Source: Timema cristinae (taxonomy: Eukaryota > Arthropoda > Insecta > Phasmatodea > Timematidae). From it: a stretch of DNA of 64,000 nucleotides. The notes under the pieces were generated by a model. The model did not search any database and was not told the DNA's origin. It worked only from the letters and a program-made list of their open reading frames with translations. Positions 23,150 through 34,126 of this stretch are shown one piece after another (the first letter of the stretch is position 1; each line of letters begins with the position of its first letter). The stretch lies in assembly GCA_039000515.1 (NCBI GenBank), contig JBCFYV010000001.1:68007030-68071029 (forward strand), written 5' to 3'. A program made the position numbers and the translations under genes.

Positions 23150-24795
23150 GGAATGATGGCTTACAGTCACTGGGTATATCCTGGCAGAGAAGTGATGGCT
23201 TACAGTCACTGAGTGTATCCTGGCTGAGGAGTGATGGCTTAAAGTAACTAGGTATAACCTGAATGAGGAGTGATGGCTTACAGTAACTAGGTATAGCCTG
23301 GCAGAGAAGTGATGGCTTACATTCAACTAGTGTATCCTGGCTGAGGAGTGATGGCTTACAGTAACTAGGTATACCTGGCAGAAGGGGAGTAGGGTTTACT
23401 CAGAAATCTAGACAGCCTGGCTGAGGAGTGATGGCTTACAGTAACTAGGTACTAGCCTGGCAGAGAGTGATGGCTTACAGTAACTAGGTACAAGCCTGGC
23501 AGAGAAGTGATGCTTATAGTAACTAGGTATAGCCTGGAGAGGAGTGATGGCTTACAGTAACTAGGTATACTGGCAGAGAAGTGATGTCTTATAGAACTAG
23601 GTATAGCCTGGAGAGAAGTGATGGCTTACAGTAACTAGGTATAGCCTGGCAGAGAGTGATGGCTTACAGTAACTAGGTATAGCTCTGTGCTAAGAGGATA
23701 GTGGTATGGCTTACAGTAACTAGGTATATCCTGGCTAGAGGAGTGATGGCTTACAGTAACTAGGTATAACTGGCAGAGAAGTGATGGACTTACAGTAACT
23801 AGGTATACCTGGCTGAGGAGTTATGAGCTTACAGTAACTAGGTATACCTGGCAGAGAGTGATGACTTACAGTAACTAGGTATAGCCTGGTAGAGGAGTGA
23901 TGGCTTACAGTAACTAGGTATACCTGGCGAGGAGTGATGACTTACAGTAACTAGGTATAGCCTGGTAGAGAAGTGATGGCTTACAGTAACTAGGTATATC
24001 CTGGCAGAGAAGTGATGGCTTACAGTAACTAGGTATACCTGGCTGAGGAGTGATGGCTTACAGTAACTAGGTATATCCTGGTAGAGAAGTGATGGCTTAC
24101 AGTAACTAGGTATAGCTGGTCGAGGAAGTGATGCTTACAGTAACTAGGTATAGCCTGGTGAGGAGTGATGGCTTACAGTAACTAGGTATATGCCTGGTAG
24201 AGGAAGTGATGGACTTACAGTAACTAGGTATAGCCTGGTAGAGAAGTGATGGCTTACAGTAACTAGGTATATCCTGGCAGAGAAGTAATGGCTTACAGTA
24301 ACTAGGTATACCTGGCTGAGGAGTGATGGCTTACAGTAACTAGGTATACCTGGTAGGAAGTGATGGCTTACAGTAACTAGGTATAAGCTGGCGGAGAGTG
24401 ATGACTTACAGTAACTAGTATATCCTGGTAGAGAAGTGATGGCTTACAGTAACTGGTATATCCTGGCGAGAGTGATGGCTTACAGTAACTAGGTATAGCC
24501 TGGTAGAGGAGTGATGGATTACAGTAACTAGGTATAACCTGATGAGGAGTGATGGCTTACAGTAACTAGGTATACCTGGTGAGGAGTGATGGCTTACATA
24601 ACTAGGTATAGCCTGGTGAGGAGTGATGGCTTACAGTAACTAGGTATAGCCTGGTAGAGAGTGATGGCTTTACCAGAATATGGTTAAGACTGGTATATGA
24701 GGAGTGATGGCTTACAGTAACTAGGTATATGCCTGGCAGAGGAGTGATGGCTTACAGTAACTAGGTAAGCCTGGTAGAGGAGAGGTGCCTTACCG
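23150..24795. repeat. 39-bp minisatellite, about 42 copies, indel-rich
   Basis: Unit GAGTGATGGCTTACAGTAAC followed by TAGGTATAGCCTGGTAGAG. Copies differ by many one-base gains and losses, far more than in the other arrays. The first copies carry CAGTCACTGGGTATATCC. Confidence 0.93.
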
Positions 24796-25029
24796 TTAAT
24801 AAAAATTAAACATTTCCTGAACTAAGCAGTTTATAGCTAAAGTAGTTTTTTATTTTAAAGCCATCGATATGCTTAAACTAATGTGTGATGTTTCGAAATA
24901 AAACAATTGAACATATGAGCATGGCACTCATTACGTAAACGGTATGTACACTTTACATATATATTTAAAAATAAAACACATTTGATTTAAATCTAATTAG
25001 GCCTACACTAAATATTTTTTGTGAAACAT

Positions 25030-25168
25030 GTGGTATAATGGTAAAAGAGAGAATACCAAAGATAATGATGGAAAATAAGTTTGTAGGAAAAGGACCTCAA
25101 GGGAGGCAAAGAAAAATATGGAAGCACTAGAGAGAAAGAGTGCAAGTGAGAGGAGAAGACTGGAAGCA
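25030..25168 (+). mobile_element. Non-LTR retrotransposon C-terminal fragment
   Basis: One plus-strand frame reads MVKERIPKIMMENKFVGKGP, then QGRQRKIWKH, a stop, then RERVQVRGEDWKQL. The G.GP.GR.RK.W pattern followed by V..RGEDW is the tail seen in many insect non-LTR retrotransposon proteins. It is cut at its right end by the SINE tail at 25169. Confidence 0.6.
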
Positions 25169-25453
25169 ATTATTATTATTATTAGCACCGCGTCTTACTA
25201 CCCGTTCGCGTTATACGCACTTACGCTATTGTGTAATGGTAGGTTGATTGTGAGATGTAATGGAGGACCTACAGTTTAACGTGGAATCCGAACCACGGTG
25301 GAGGCCTGGCATTCCCCACATTCACAAGTTGTGATTAATACATGTCTTGTCAGAGGTGAAGGAAGGGTTTGGTAATCAGATAAATATGTGCCGGGACCGA
25401 GGATTGAACTCCGGGCCCCAGCACAGAAGTCTGACACCTTACCACCAGGTCAC
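25169..25453 (-). mobile_element. tRNA-derived SINE, family 1, near full length
   Basis: Same layout as 15247-15528: ATT repeat tail at left, CTTACTACCCGTTCG, CCGAACCACGGTGGAGGCC, and head complement CACCAGGTCACC at right. It has the longer central segment (CACAAGTTGTGATTAATACA), which the copy at 15.3 kb lacks. Confidence 0.9.
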
Positions 25454-25493
25454 CACCGTGATTCGCCTGTTCGGATTGTACTCATTATATGTC

Positions 25494-25676
25494 ATAATTA
25501 CGCTAATGTGTTAGGGATGAGGTAGGTGTAATTTATAGTAAGTGCACCCACATTAGCGTGGGTAGAAAGGAGAGCGAGAGTGGGGAAACCCCCCTCAGTG
25601 CACCCGAGTGAGATTGAACCCCGGTCTTTAGTCCTCGGCATTATAGTCAGCGCATTAGACCATGCGGCCACCGAGA
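25494..25676 (-). mobile_element. tRNA-derived SINE, family 2
   Basis: It shows TACGCTAATGTGTTAGGGAT, the body with TTAGCGTGGGTAGAAAGG, B-box complement GATTGAACCCCGG, and head complement CATGCGGCCACCGAG. Confidence 0.8.
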
Positions 25677-25768
25677 CTGTGTGGAATGGTTGTTTTACGA
25701 TGTTGGGGTTGTGACTATACACCTATCTGCTTCATATCATGTCAATGTTAGAACATTGTTTTGTTTTA

Positions 25769-25925
25769 TTCACTACGTCTTACTACCCGACGGGGCTATC
25801 CGTAAATTTATATTTTGGGAAGTGTACCCGCACTCTCATGGAGAGAACTTTGGAAATAATTTTAACTTAATCAAGAGAACCGTATGCACAGCCAACAGGA
25901 ACTCAAGCCCCGACCTCTTAGTCAC
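25769..25925 (-). mobile_element. Degenerate family 2 SINE
   Basis: Tail complement CTACGTCTTACTACCCGACG, then GTACCCGCACTCTCATGGAG, then an eroded B-box (ACTCAAGCCCCGACC). The head is not recognisable. Confidence 0.55.
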
Positions 25926-26077
25926 CATAAAACTAGTATAGATGAAACTAACACCTTTTCCACGTGTTCCTGTGTGGGTCACGTGGTGTAAACTACACAC
26001 ATCATTAAAAGGTACTCTAATATATAGTTAAATATATAAATATATATAGATCTATATTATAATATAAATAAAACACT

Positions 26078-26290
26078 ATCGGTGGGCACGCGGACTTAAT
26101 GTCAGGCTCATAATTATGTTTTTCTGGGGATAGGAAATCTGGGCAGCAGGATCTGATGACATATTTCCAAAAAGGTGTCTCCCTCTCCCTTCACATAAAT
26201 GCGGGTACATTTCTCATTAATCCTACCATCTTAATCCTTACCCTATTACCGTGGTTGTAACATGTATTGTTCGGACGGGTAATAATAAGC
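26078..26290 (+). mobile_element. Degenerate family 2 SINE
   Basis: Head-like CGGTGGGCACGCGGACTTAA, body CATAAATGCGGGTACATTTC, and tail GTTCGGACGGGTAATAATAA. The B-box is lost. Confidence 0.55.
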
Positions 26291-26574
26291 ATAGTGTGAA
26301 TATTAGGCCTACTTTAAAAAAGCAATAGTCACCAAGAATATTAATACATATTAATTATATTTTCATTTGACTATTACTATCACATTGGCTAAGTATAATC
26401 TTTATTATTTTATTGTAACTGTTTTATTCACTAACCATTCGATTGTCATATTATATATTATAACTTGAAGTTGAGAATTTAGAGGAAATGCACATGCATT
26501 TGCGTGAAAGCATCACGACACCTTCACGGCCTACAGATATTAATATCCTAGTTTTATAATTATTACTTTCACAG

Positions 26575-26810
26575 AATCTTAACACCCGCTCGGGCTACGC
26601 CAATGTACTAATTATTTAATATGTTAGAGATTAGTAAGGTTTAATTTAAAGGAAGTGGAACCACATTTTCATGGAGGGTAGGTGGAAAACCATTTAGTAA
26701 AAACCACCTCAGTGCACCCGACCAGGGTTGAACACCGATATCCCCGTCTTCGACCGTATAGTACAAGAAGAGAGTAGCGCGTTAGACCACACGGCCACCG
26801 CAGCGGGGTT
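26575..26810 (-). mobile_element. tRNA-derived SINE, family 2
   Basis: ACCCGCTCGGGCTACGCC tail, body with TTCATGGAGGGTAGGTGG, B-box complement GGGTTGAACACCG, and head complement ACACGGCCACCGCAG. Confidence 0.8.
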
Positions 26811-27137
26811 TATACAGTGTAAATTACCTTTAGAATAGTCATACGAACGCGACTGAAAGATGGAACAAGGATCAACAAGCCCAACCTAAAAGGGTAAATA
26901 GACTCGGTGGTAGATAAAACTTTGTGAAAGAGCCAGCTGGCCTCGAACCAGAGTCCCCCATCCACAGGGCTCAGCTAGATTTCTCGGAGTGGTCTTGGGT
27001 CAATTCATGTTGGAGGAGAGAAACTGTGCCCGGGATGGCTGTGGAGGCTTCCTTGAGGCGTATGGAGTTATGAAATAGAAGTAGGACAACAAGTGCACCA
27101 CCAAATAAACGCTTTATCATCAATTTATATATATATT

Positions 27138-27900
27138 ATTATTGTTATTAAGGGTTCTTCTTACGACAGGTCCATTCCTGTTGTCAGTGAACTTAGACCG
27201 CCAATGTACCCTCTCCTCTGACTCCTCCTTCAGCTCCCAGAATTATCTTCTTTCCTTCGAGTCATCAAATATTTGAATCCTCCTTCCTAAGCTCCTCTTT
27301 CCCTCAACCATTCCTTCTGTGACGTCGTGCAGAAGATAGTTCCTCCTAAGGATGTGTCCGATCCAGTTTGCTTTGCGTCGAAGAATCACATCCAAAATGG
27401 ATCTCTTCTCACCCACTCTTCTTAGGACTTCTTCACTTGTACCTGTCTGCCACCTGATCTTCTCAAGTCTTCTCCAGCACCACGTTTCAAAGCTCTACAA
27501 GTATTTCATTTCCATCTTCCTGAAAGTACAAGTTTCCGCTTCATAGAGTGCGATGCTACAAATGTAGCGTTTCATCAGTTCAGTGGCGTGTCGCGGAGTG
27601 TTGCAAGGGAAGCAGACTTAGTTAAAATTGTACCTGTGATATGTTCTCGCCCACTTGGATGACCCTATTTGACTAATAATACATATGCTTTGTTCTGCAT
27701 GTCTCAAAGGAAATGTAGTCCCCTCGATAGCTGACCAATGAGTGTTCTACTGAGGGGTGTGGACAATTCACAGGTACAGTTTCAACTAATGCTGCTTACC
27801 CTGGCAACACTTCACGACACGCCACTGTATCAGTTTCTTCATCAGTTTCAAACTCAATTTTATGGTCACCAGTAGCCTCTTCTTGTTTAAGGCTTTTTTG
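27138..27900 (-). mobile_element. Decayed non-LTR retrotransposon, RT C-terminus, split by a MITE
   Basis: Minus-strand translation gives ALNKKRLLVTIKLSLKLMKK to the right of the insertion (about 27830-27900). To its left it continues LMKRYICSIALYEAETCTFR, then FETWCWRRLEKIRW, then TSEEVLRRVGEKRSILDVIL, then RRKANWIGHILRRNYLLHDV. This is the usual order at the end of insect non-LTR retrotransposon proteins (ALYGAETW, WCWRR, W.GHILRR). Stops after KYL and after KERR show it is dead. The frame is interrupted exactly by the element at 27581-27827. Confidence 0.85.
27581..27827. mobile_element. hAT-like MITE with TIRs and 8-bp target duplication
   Basis: Seen: the 247-bp element starts CAGTGGCGTGTCGCGGAGTG and its other end reads, as reverse complement, CAGTGGCGTGTCGTGAAGTG. 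The inverted similarity runs about 60 bases. It is flanked by CATCAGTT (27573-27580) and TATCAGTT (27828-27835), 7 of 8 matching. CAGTGGCG-type ends and an 8-bp duplication fit the hAT superfamily. There is no ORF, so it needs a transposase from elsewhere. Confidence 0.85.
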
Positions 27901-28211
27901 GCTATTATTGATTCAGAATGTGTATTTACCAAAATTAAATACTTTAATAAATTAAATTAATAAATGTAATATATATTTCGTATATAATAATAACATCATG
28001 ATAAGCTTTGGTAGGATACGGAACTATCTTAAACTAATAGCCATCAATGTGTTTATTGAGCCAAAGGGGATCTAAACACGGGATATTCAGTGAGAAGATG
28101 CCACGTGCTGAATAAAACACCCCACATTGTGTGAATTTGATATTTTTGTTTAGGTGAAGTGTTAGTTTTTACACTTGTCTAAGATCCAGACAAAGGTAAT
28201 ATTTCTTTAAG

Positions 28212-29135
28212 TGATTACTGAAGCATAAATATCAATACGTCATAGGTCTTTACTGAAGCATGAACACCACTACGTCATAAATCTTTACTGAAGCATGAAC
28301 ACCACTACGTCATAAATCTTTACTGAAGCATGAACACCACTAAGTCATAGGTCTTTACTGAAGCATGAACACCCCTACGTCATAGATCTTTACTGAAGAA
28401 TGAACACCACTACGTCATAGATCTTTACTGAAGCATGAACATCACTACGTCATAGGTCTTTACTGAAGCATGAACACCACTACGTCATAGATCTTTACTG
28501 AAGAATGAACACCACTACGTCATAGGTCTTTACTGAAGAATGAACACCACTACGTCATAGGTCTTTACTGAAGCATGAACACCACTACGTCATAGATCTT
28601 TACTGAAGAATGAACACCACTACGTCATAGGTCTTTACTGAAGCATGAACACCACTACGTCATAGGTCTTTACTGAAGCATGAACACCACTACGTCATAG
28701 GTCTTTACTGAAGCATGAACACCACTACGTCATAGATCTTTACTGAAGCATGAACACCACTACGTCATAGGTCTTTACTGAAGCATGAACACCAATACGT
28801 CATAGATCTTTACTGAAGAATGAACACCACTACGTCATAGGTCTTTACTGAAGCATGAACACCACTACGTCATAGGTCTTTACTGAAGCATGAACACCAC
28901 TACGTCATAGGTCTTTACTGAAGCATGAACACCACTACGTCATAGATCTTTACTGAAGCATGAACACCACTACGTCATAGATCTTTACTGAAGAATGAAC
29001 ACCACTACGTCATAGGTCTTTACTGAAGCATGAACATCACTACGTCATAGGTCTTTACTAAAGTCCAAATGCTACTATGTTTTAGGTTTCTTCTGAAACC
29101 CCAACATTACTCCATTTCATGTATTTACTGAGTCC
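28212..29135. repeat. 35-bp minisatellite, about 24 copies plus degenerate end
   Basis: Unit TAGGTCTTTACTGAAGCATG followed by AACACCACTACGTCA. It is uniform to about 29062, then decays over two diverged copies. Variants are AGGTC or AGATC and AAGCATG or AAGAATG. Each unit contains TACGTCA. Confidence 0.95.
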
Positions 29136-29294
29136 CAGAACTTTAGTAAGGCCAGAGATTATCTTTCAAACAAAAGTAGATTATGTACAAATAATGTGTT
29201 TTAAATGATTATGTTTCTCAAATATCAAAACTTGATAATTTATCTACTCTTTCAACAGTACAGTGTCAGAAACAAGAGTAAATTTACAAACTTG

Positions 29295-29706
29295 TCTATT
29301 TATATGAGTTCTGAATATAGTTCTGCTTTTTACGAAATGTTGAACAGTGTCGGCTCAGTAAATATGGGCGGCATGAAAGTAACATTATTTGTTAGTAATT
29401 CTCAACGTGCGCATGTAAATTAATTGAATTGATCTAATCTATATATGACTATTACTATTAATCGGGTTAATCTCATAGCCATTATTCTTGTAGCTCAATG
29501 CCAAAATAATATTTCCATTAATGTGTATGCATTTTAACCATTAACTTAGGTCTAACCCGTCAACATAATATATTCACTTTTATTTCTACAAAATGTACAC
29601 ATTATTGGCTCGGTTTATGGAACTGAAGATTATTATCGTAGTTAAATATTATCCAAATACTGTCAAAAGGGACAGACACAATCTGCTTAGTTAGGCTATT
29701 ACAGTA
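29295..29706 (+). repeat. Left arm of a 0.41-kb inverted repeat
   Basis: Nearly identical to the reverse complement of 30211-30621 along its whole length, from TCTATTTATATGAGTTCT at the outer edge to AGGCTATTACAGTA at the inner edge. A few substitutions and small indels separate the arms. No coding potential. Confidence 0.93.
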
Positions 29707-30210
29707 ATCTTGATGAATATTGACCAAATAATAGAGACACACAGTAACATTAACTGATTCAAATATTATGAAAAAGAAAATATACAGCGATGGCCTTAAT
29801 CGTCAATTCAAAAAGAGTCTAGAAACAAAAATGGTAGTAGGCAGGGTCTGCACGTGAAATAAATTTGGTCAAAATTTGGCACAGTTGCAGAATTTTGATA
29901 ACACCAATCAGTTTAAATAATAAACAGAGAAAATGTTTAGAATGTATATATCTAAATAGTATGTTGTGTCGTGCGTTCAGTACATAACAACTGTATTTTG
30001 CTATAGCCAAGTAAAGATCATCTCCCCGGGCGAGCTGGAGTGAATAGCTTGAGCCACGCCCATTGGCCCACATATTCATCTAGATGGATCAATGCTGCCG
30101 TGACAGAAGTCATGCAAAGCACTATGATTCTCCCTCTAGAATGAAGGCCTCATGTTTTAACTCAAAAACGCATGTTTGGTCTAAAAACTTCTAGGACACA
30201 CCATCTATGA
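29707..30210. other. Central 0.5 kb of the inverted repeat
   Basis: Unique sequence between the arms, with a less AT-rich patch at 30020-30110. The minus-strand frame at 29819-30079 (86 codons) has no recognisable motif, and I do not call it a gene. Confidence 0.4.
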
Positions 30211-30621
30211 TACTGTAATAGCCTAACTAAGCAGATTGTGTCTGTCCCTTTTGACGTATTTCGGATAATATTTAACTACGATAATAATCTTCAGTTCCAT
30301 AAACCGAGCCAATAATGTGTACATTTTGTAGAAATAAAAGTGAATATATTATGTTGACGGGTTAGACCTAAGTTAATGGTGAAAATGCATACACATTAAT
30401 GGAAATATTATTTTGGCATTGAGCTACAAGAATAATGGCTATGAGATTAACCCGATTAATAGTAATAGTCATATATAGATCAGATCAATTCAATTAATTT
30501 ACATGCGCACGTTGAGAATTACTAACAAATAATGTTACTTTCATGCTGCCCATATTTACTGAGCCGACACTGTTCAACATTTCGTAAAAAGCAAACTATA
30601 TTGAGAACTCATATAAATAGA
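30211..30621 (-). repeat. Right arm of a 0.41-kb inverted repeat
   Basis: Reverse complement of 29295-29706. Outside the outer edge the two flanks differ completely, so the pair is bounded. No obvious target duplication or conserved TIR motif is seen at the outer edges. Confidence 0.93.
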
Positions 30622-31010
30622 CCCGGGACACCTAGACGTGTAGCCAGGGGTACTGACCACTACACAACTGGGCCCGTTATTATAAGCAGTGAAAACCAAA
30701 CATGTAGGCACAAGATGTGTATTTTGTTGGAGCGTGCCTAAAAGCGTTAATGATTCAACCAACCAGCCAGCACGAAAAGTGTGACTGAAAACTGTTTCAC
30801 AGTTAATAAAGTTTTTATTAAACACATTTCTAGTGTTACTTGAAACTTATTGAAACAAGTTGAAGCCCCGCAGTTTGGACACGGAAGGAAATACCATCAA
30901 GAAGTTCTAGCAAACTTTTCATCATTTAGAGTTGGTCACGCAACATTTACATCGTTTAGGGCCGAGTGTGTTACACTACTGGAGAGAGTGTTCGTCTAAC
31001 ACTTGCAGCG

Positions 31011-31350
31011 GTCCAGTGCATAGCATGGAGCACAATTTCCAGTGCATAGCATGGAGCACAATTCCCAATGCATAAATGGAGCACAATGTTCCAGTACATA
31101 GCATGAAGCACAACGTCCCAGTGCATAGCATGGAGCACAATGTCCCAGTGCATAGCATGAAGCACAATCGTCCAGTAGCATAGCATGGAGCACAATGTCC
31201 AGTGCATAGCATGGAGCACAACGCCCTCAGTGAAATACATGGAGCACAATGTTCCAGTGCATAGCATGGAGCACAATGTTCCAGTGCATAGCATGGAGCA
31301 CAATGTTCCAGTGCATAGCATGGAGCACAATGTTCCAGTGCATAGCATGG
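31011..31350. repeat. 27-bp minisatellite, about 12 copies
   Basis: Unit GTTCCAGTGCATAGCATGGA followed by GCACAAT. The unit length is a multiple of three, which keeps frames open on both strands (minus-strand LCTGTLCSM repeats). I treat these frames as by-products. Confidence 0.95.
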
Positions 31351-31390
31351 TGCACATAGTATGGAACACAGTGTATCAGGTAATAGCAGG

Positions 31391-31687
31391 GGTGAGCTGG
31401 CGGTCTAGGGGTAAAAGGTGTTAGACTTCTGTGCTAAGGGTTCGGGGTTCAATCCTCGGTCCCGGCACAGATTTATCTGATTGCCAAACCCTTCCTTCAC
31501 ATCTGCAAATTGTGAATTAATGATAACTTGTGAATGTGTTTAATGCCAGGCCTCCACCGTGGTTCGGATCCCACGTTAAATTGTAAGTCCTCCATTTCAT
31601 CTCACAATCACCCTACCACTACACATTAGTGTAAGTGCGTATAACCCTAACGGGTAGTAAGACGCGGTGCTAATAGTAATAATAATA
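31391..31687 (+). mobile_element. tRNA-derived SINE, family 1, near full length, plus orientation
   Basis: The clearest copy of the family. A-box GGCGGTCTAGGGGTAAAAGG and B-box GGTTCAATCCTCGG are followed by CCCGGCACAG. The body contains CCACCGTGGTTCGGATCCCA, and the end reads AACGGGTAGTAAGACGCGGT then an (AAT)n-like tail. It begins about 40 bases after the 27-bp array. Confidence 0.92.
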
Positions 31688-32164
31688 TATTGGATATCTT
31701 CGGAGATTATATTCATAAGCTTGGTTAAAACTGACTGATAAACCAAATGGAAGGTAATTATATTCAAACAATCCTGTTTGAGTAACAAATGCCGTGTATT
31801 GCTCGCATTATTCTTTTAAGGGAACTTGGTGAAATGATTCATTTAAATCCAATAAAGTAGATAGTCTTGCTTTACCTAAATATTGGAAGGCATTTCTTGT
31901 GTAGGTAAAGTAGTGGCTTCAAAACGTGTGTTATTAATATACGCAGGTGAAGCAAATGGGCTATTAGAAGGTCTTATGATGTCTTTATTTAAAGGTCATT
32001 TATGTGGTCACGTAAATGTTTATCTTGGGAGGGGCAAAATAATATGGGCGTGATCTAATAGGGGTTTTTGTCCAACATGATAATTTTATACGTCATCCCG
32101 TTAGGCTTACCGATTTTATCCGTGAAGACTTCAATGAACTCATTTAGTAGGTGTGTAACAATTC

Positions 32165-32253
32165 ATTACTATCGTCATTGTTGTTGATCACATTAATTTA
32201 TTTTAGTCTGGACAATTCTTTCAGTTATACCATAACATCTCCTTTCTCACCAT
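32165..32253 (+). repeat. 89-base direct repeat, copy 1
   Basis: Matches 33911-33999 essentially base for base, from ATTACTATCGTCATTGTTG to TCTCCTTTCTCACCAT. Confidence 0.93.
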
Positions 32254-33254
32254 TACTTTACCCCCTCCTTATCCTCTATAACATATCGGCTCATTTATCA
32301 AAGCAAACAACATATAACTTTACAACGATAAATTGCAGAGGAGCTGACAGGACTGCATAAATTGAAAAGCCCTTTCTTCTCTCGCTCTAATACAACGATT
32401 GGGCTTACATGAACTCTCCTTAAACATCATCCGCAATGTGGTTAACTAATGGACTAAAAGAGGAGAATTCGAGAAATCTTAATGTTTAAATAAGAACTTA
32501 TTTACCTATAGAAATTAGAAATTAAAATTTTGAATCAATAAATATGTTTATTAGAAAAGATATAACAATAGAAATATGCAAAGTAATAACAACAATGAAT
32601 AGAGATATATATTTATATAAAAATCTGTGAGATTGGTGTTATGCATTGATAATCAGTGTCACAACGACATAAGTTATGCCCATAAAGGAAATACTAGTGT
32701 CATAAAGCAAGGGTTTATGCCCATGAGTTAATCAAGTTTCATACGAATAGGTTATGCTTTTGTAAATTATATTGTCATAACAACTAAGTAATAATATTAG
32801 TAGTTAATTGAACCTAGTTAAATCTATGGCCCCTTAGGCCTTGCTGCGAGAATCCGCAATAACAAGAATTCATATCTAGACGACCGCAGCCAACCACATA
32901 ACAATAAGTTCTATTAAAACTAACTTGAAAATATTATTGGCAATCTAAGTTTACCACAATATAAAGGGAGATCCTCCAAGATTAAATAAATATACAATAA
33001 ATATCAAAATTTACATAGCCGTACGGGCTATAACAATTCCCACATTAGGTAGGCAACACGCCTTACGTAGATTTATGGTGACCTACAAAAGTTAAAGTTC
33101 ACCATAAATGACAATTATTTGCGGAGCCAGAAGGGCAAAAAAAGGGATTCTAAAAAATTATTACCCACATTAATATTTAGAATATTTTATGCCATGCCGG
33201 GCATACCTTTCCTCGTGATCTAACATATTTACAAAAGACAATATATAATGGTAA

Positions 33255-33415
33255 TCCAAAAATAAATAATACTAGTCCAAAAGTTAATTTTGAATGTACC
33301 GGCCGAAATAGAATTTGTACCCAGCATAGATTTCTTTTAAATGAATAATATAAGTTCCAAAGATAATTTTGATGTGTACAAGCCGAAATAGAATTTATAC
33401 CTTAGAATCATCCTG
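33255..33415. repeat. Two-copy tandem repeat of about 85 bp
   Basis: AATAATA.TAAGT/TAGTCCAAA, AGTTAATTTTGA or AGATAATTTTGA, and GCCGAAATAGAATTT.TACC occur twice in the same order. The surrounding 31690-33550 is otherwise AT-rich sequence without a supported gene. Confidence 0.75.
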
Positions 33416-33609
33416 TCCTAATGTGGTTGTCGTATGACACAGTTGAATCAAGAAGTGATTTTACAAAGCAAACGGCCACAGTATATAAACGATATTTTTC
33501 TGAGAGGAGGGGGAACAAAGGGGAAACCTAGAACAAAGTAGAAACAAATACACAGAGTAGAGGGAAGGGATAGTAATTCATAAGAACATTCCCGGTTATC
33601 TGAGATTTT

Positions 33610-33811
33610 ACTAGAACACCACGTGTTCAACACGAGGTCACATGCACGTCACTCACTTCCCATGATTCAATGGGCGGCTCCACGCCCATTCCGACACGCC
33701 AATTTTTCGTTCAGTTTAACAATAACACTTGGTGTTGATGTAGTGTTCGTGGGGGAAACGAAAGTTCGATTGATGTGACTTGAGACACTTATATGGTGAA
33801 CGGGGCTTTCG
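33610..33811 (+). promoter_or_regulatory. Candidate promoter and first exon (plus strand)
   Basis: A less AT-rich patch with CACGTG, an 8-bp perfect inverted repeat (AATGGGCG at 33669, CGCCCATT at 33683) containing a GGGCGG box, and downstream ATGGTGAACGGGGCTTTCG (33793-33811) running into a consensus donor GTGAGTAG. It looks like a promoter with a short first exon (MVNGAF). No downstream exon was identified, so this is weak. Confidence 0.25.
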
Positions 33812-33910
33812 GTGAGTAGATTCCTTGTTTACATTTTGGTGTTGTGGAATAGTGTTTATTAGCCCATTTACTCTTCTTCGCTTGTAACGTTGATGTCAAT
33901 AAACGTTACA

Positions 33911-33999
33911 ATTACTATCGTCATTGTTGTTGATCACATTAATTTATTTTAGTCTGGACAATTCTTTCAGTTATACCATAACATCTCCTTTCTCACCAT
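33911..33999 (+). repeat. 89-base direct repeat, copy 2
   Basis: Second copy of 32165-32253. Here its last 25 bases have expanded into the 20-bp array that follows. Confidence 0.93.
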
Positions 34000-34126
34000 A
34001 ACATCTCCTTTCCCACCATAACATCTCCTTTTCCACCATAAACACTCTTCTTTCACCATAACATCTCCTTTCTCACCATAACATCTCCTTTCCCACCATA
34101 ACATCTCCTTTCTCACCATAACATAT
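33975..34126. repeat. 20-bp minisatellite, about 7 copies
   Basis: Unit ACCATAACATCTCCTTTCTC with small variants. It starts inside the direct-repeat copy 2. Copy 1 at 32.2 kb has only one and a half units. Confidence 0.93.

Noticed and set aside
25003..25188. Minus-strand hydrophobic frame starting with a run of Ile
   Set aside because: It is the antisense of a decayed retrotransposon C-terminus plus the SINE ATT tail.
30971..31424. Cys-rich repeated frames (LCTGTLCSM) on the minus strand and a plus-strand partner
   Set aside because: The 27-bp unit keeps frames open on both strands. The frames overlap each other and stop at the array edge or in the SINE.
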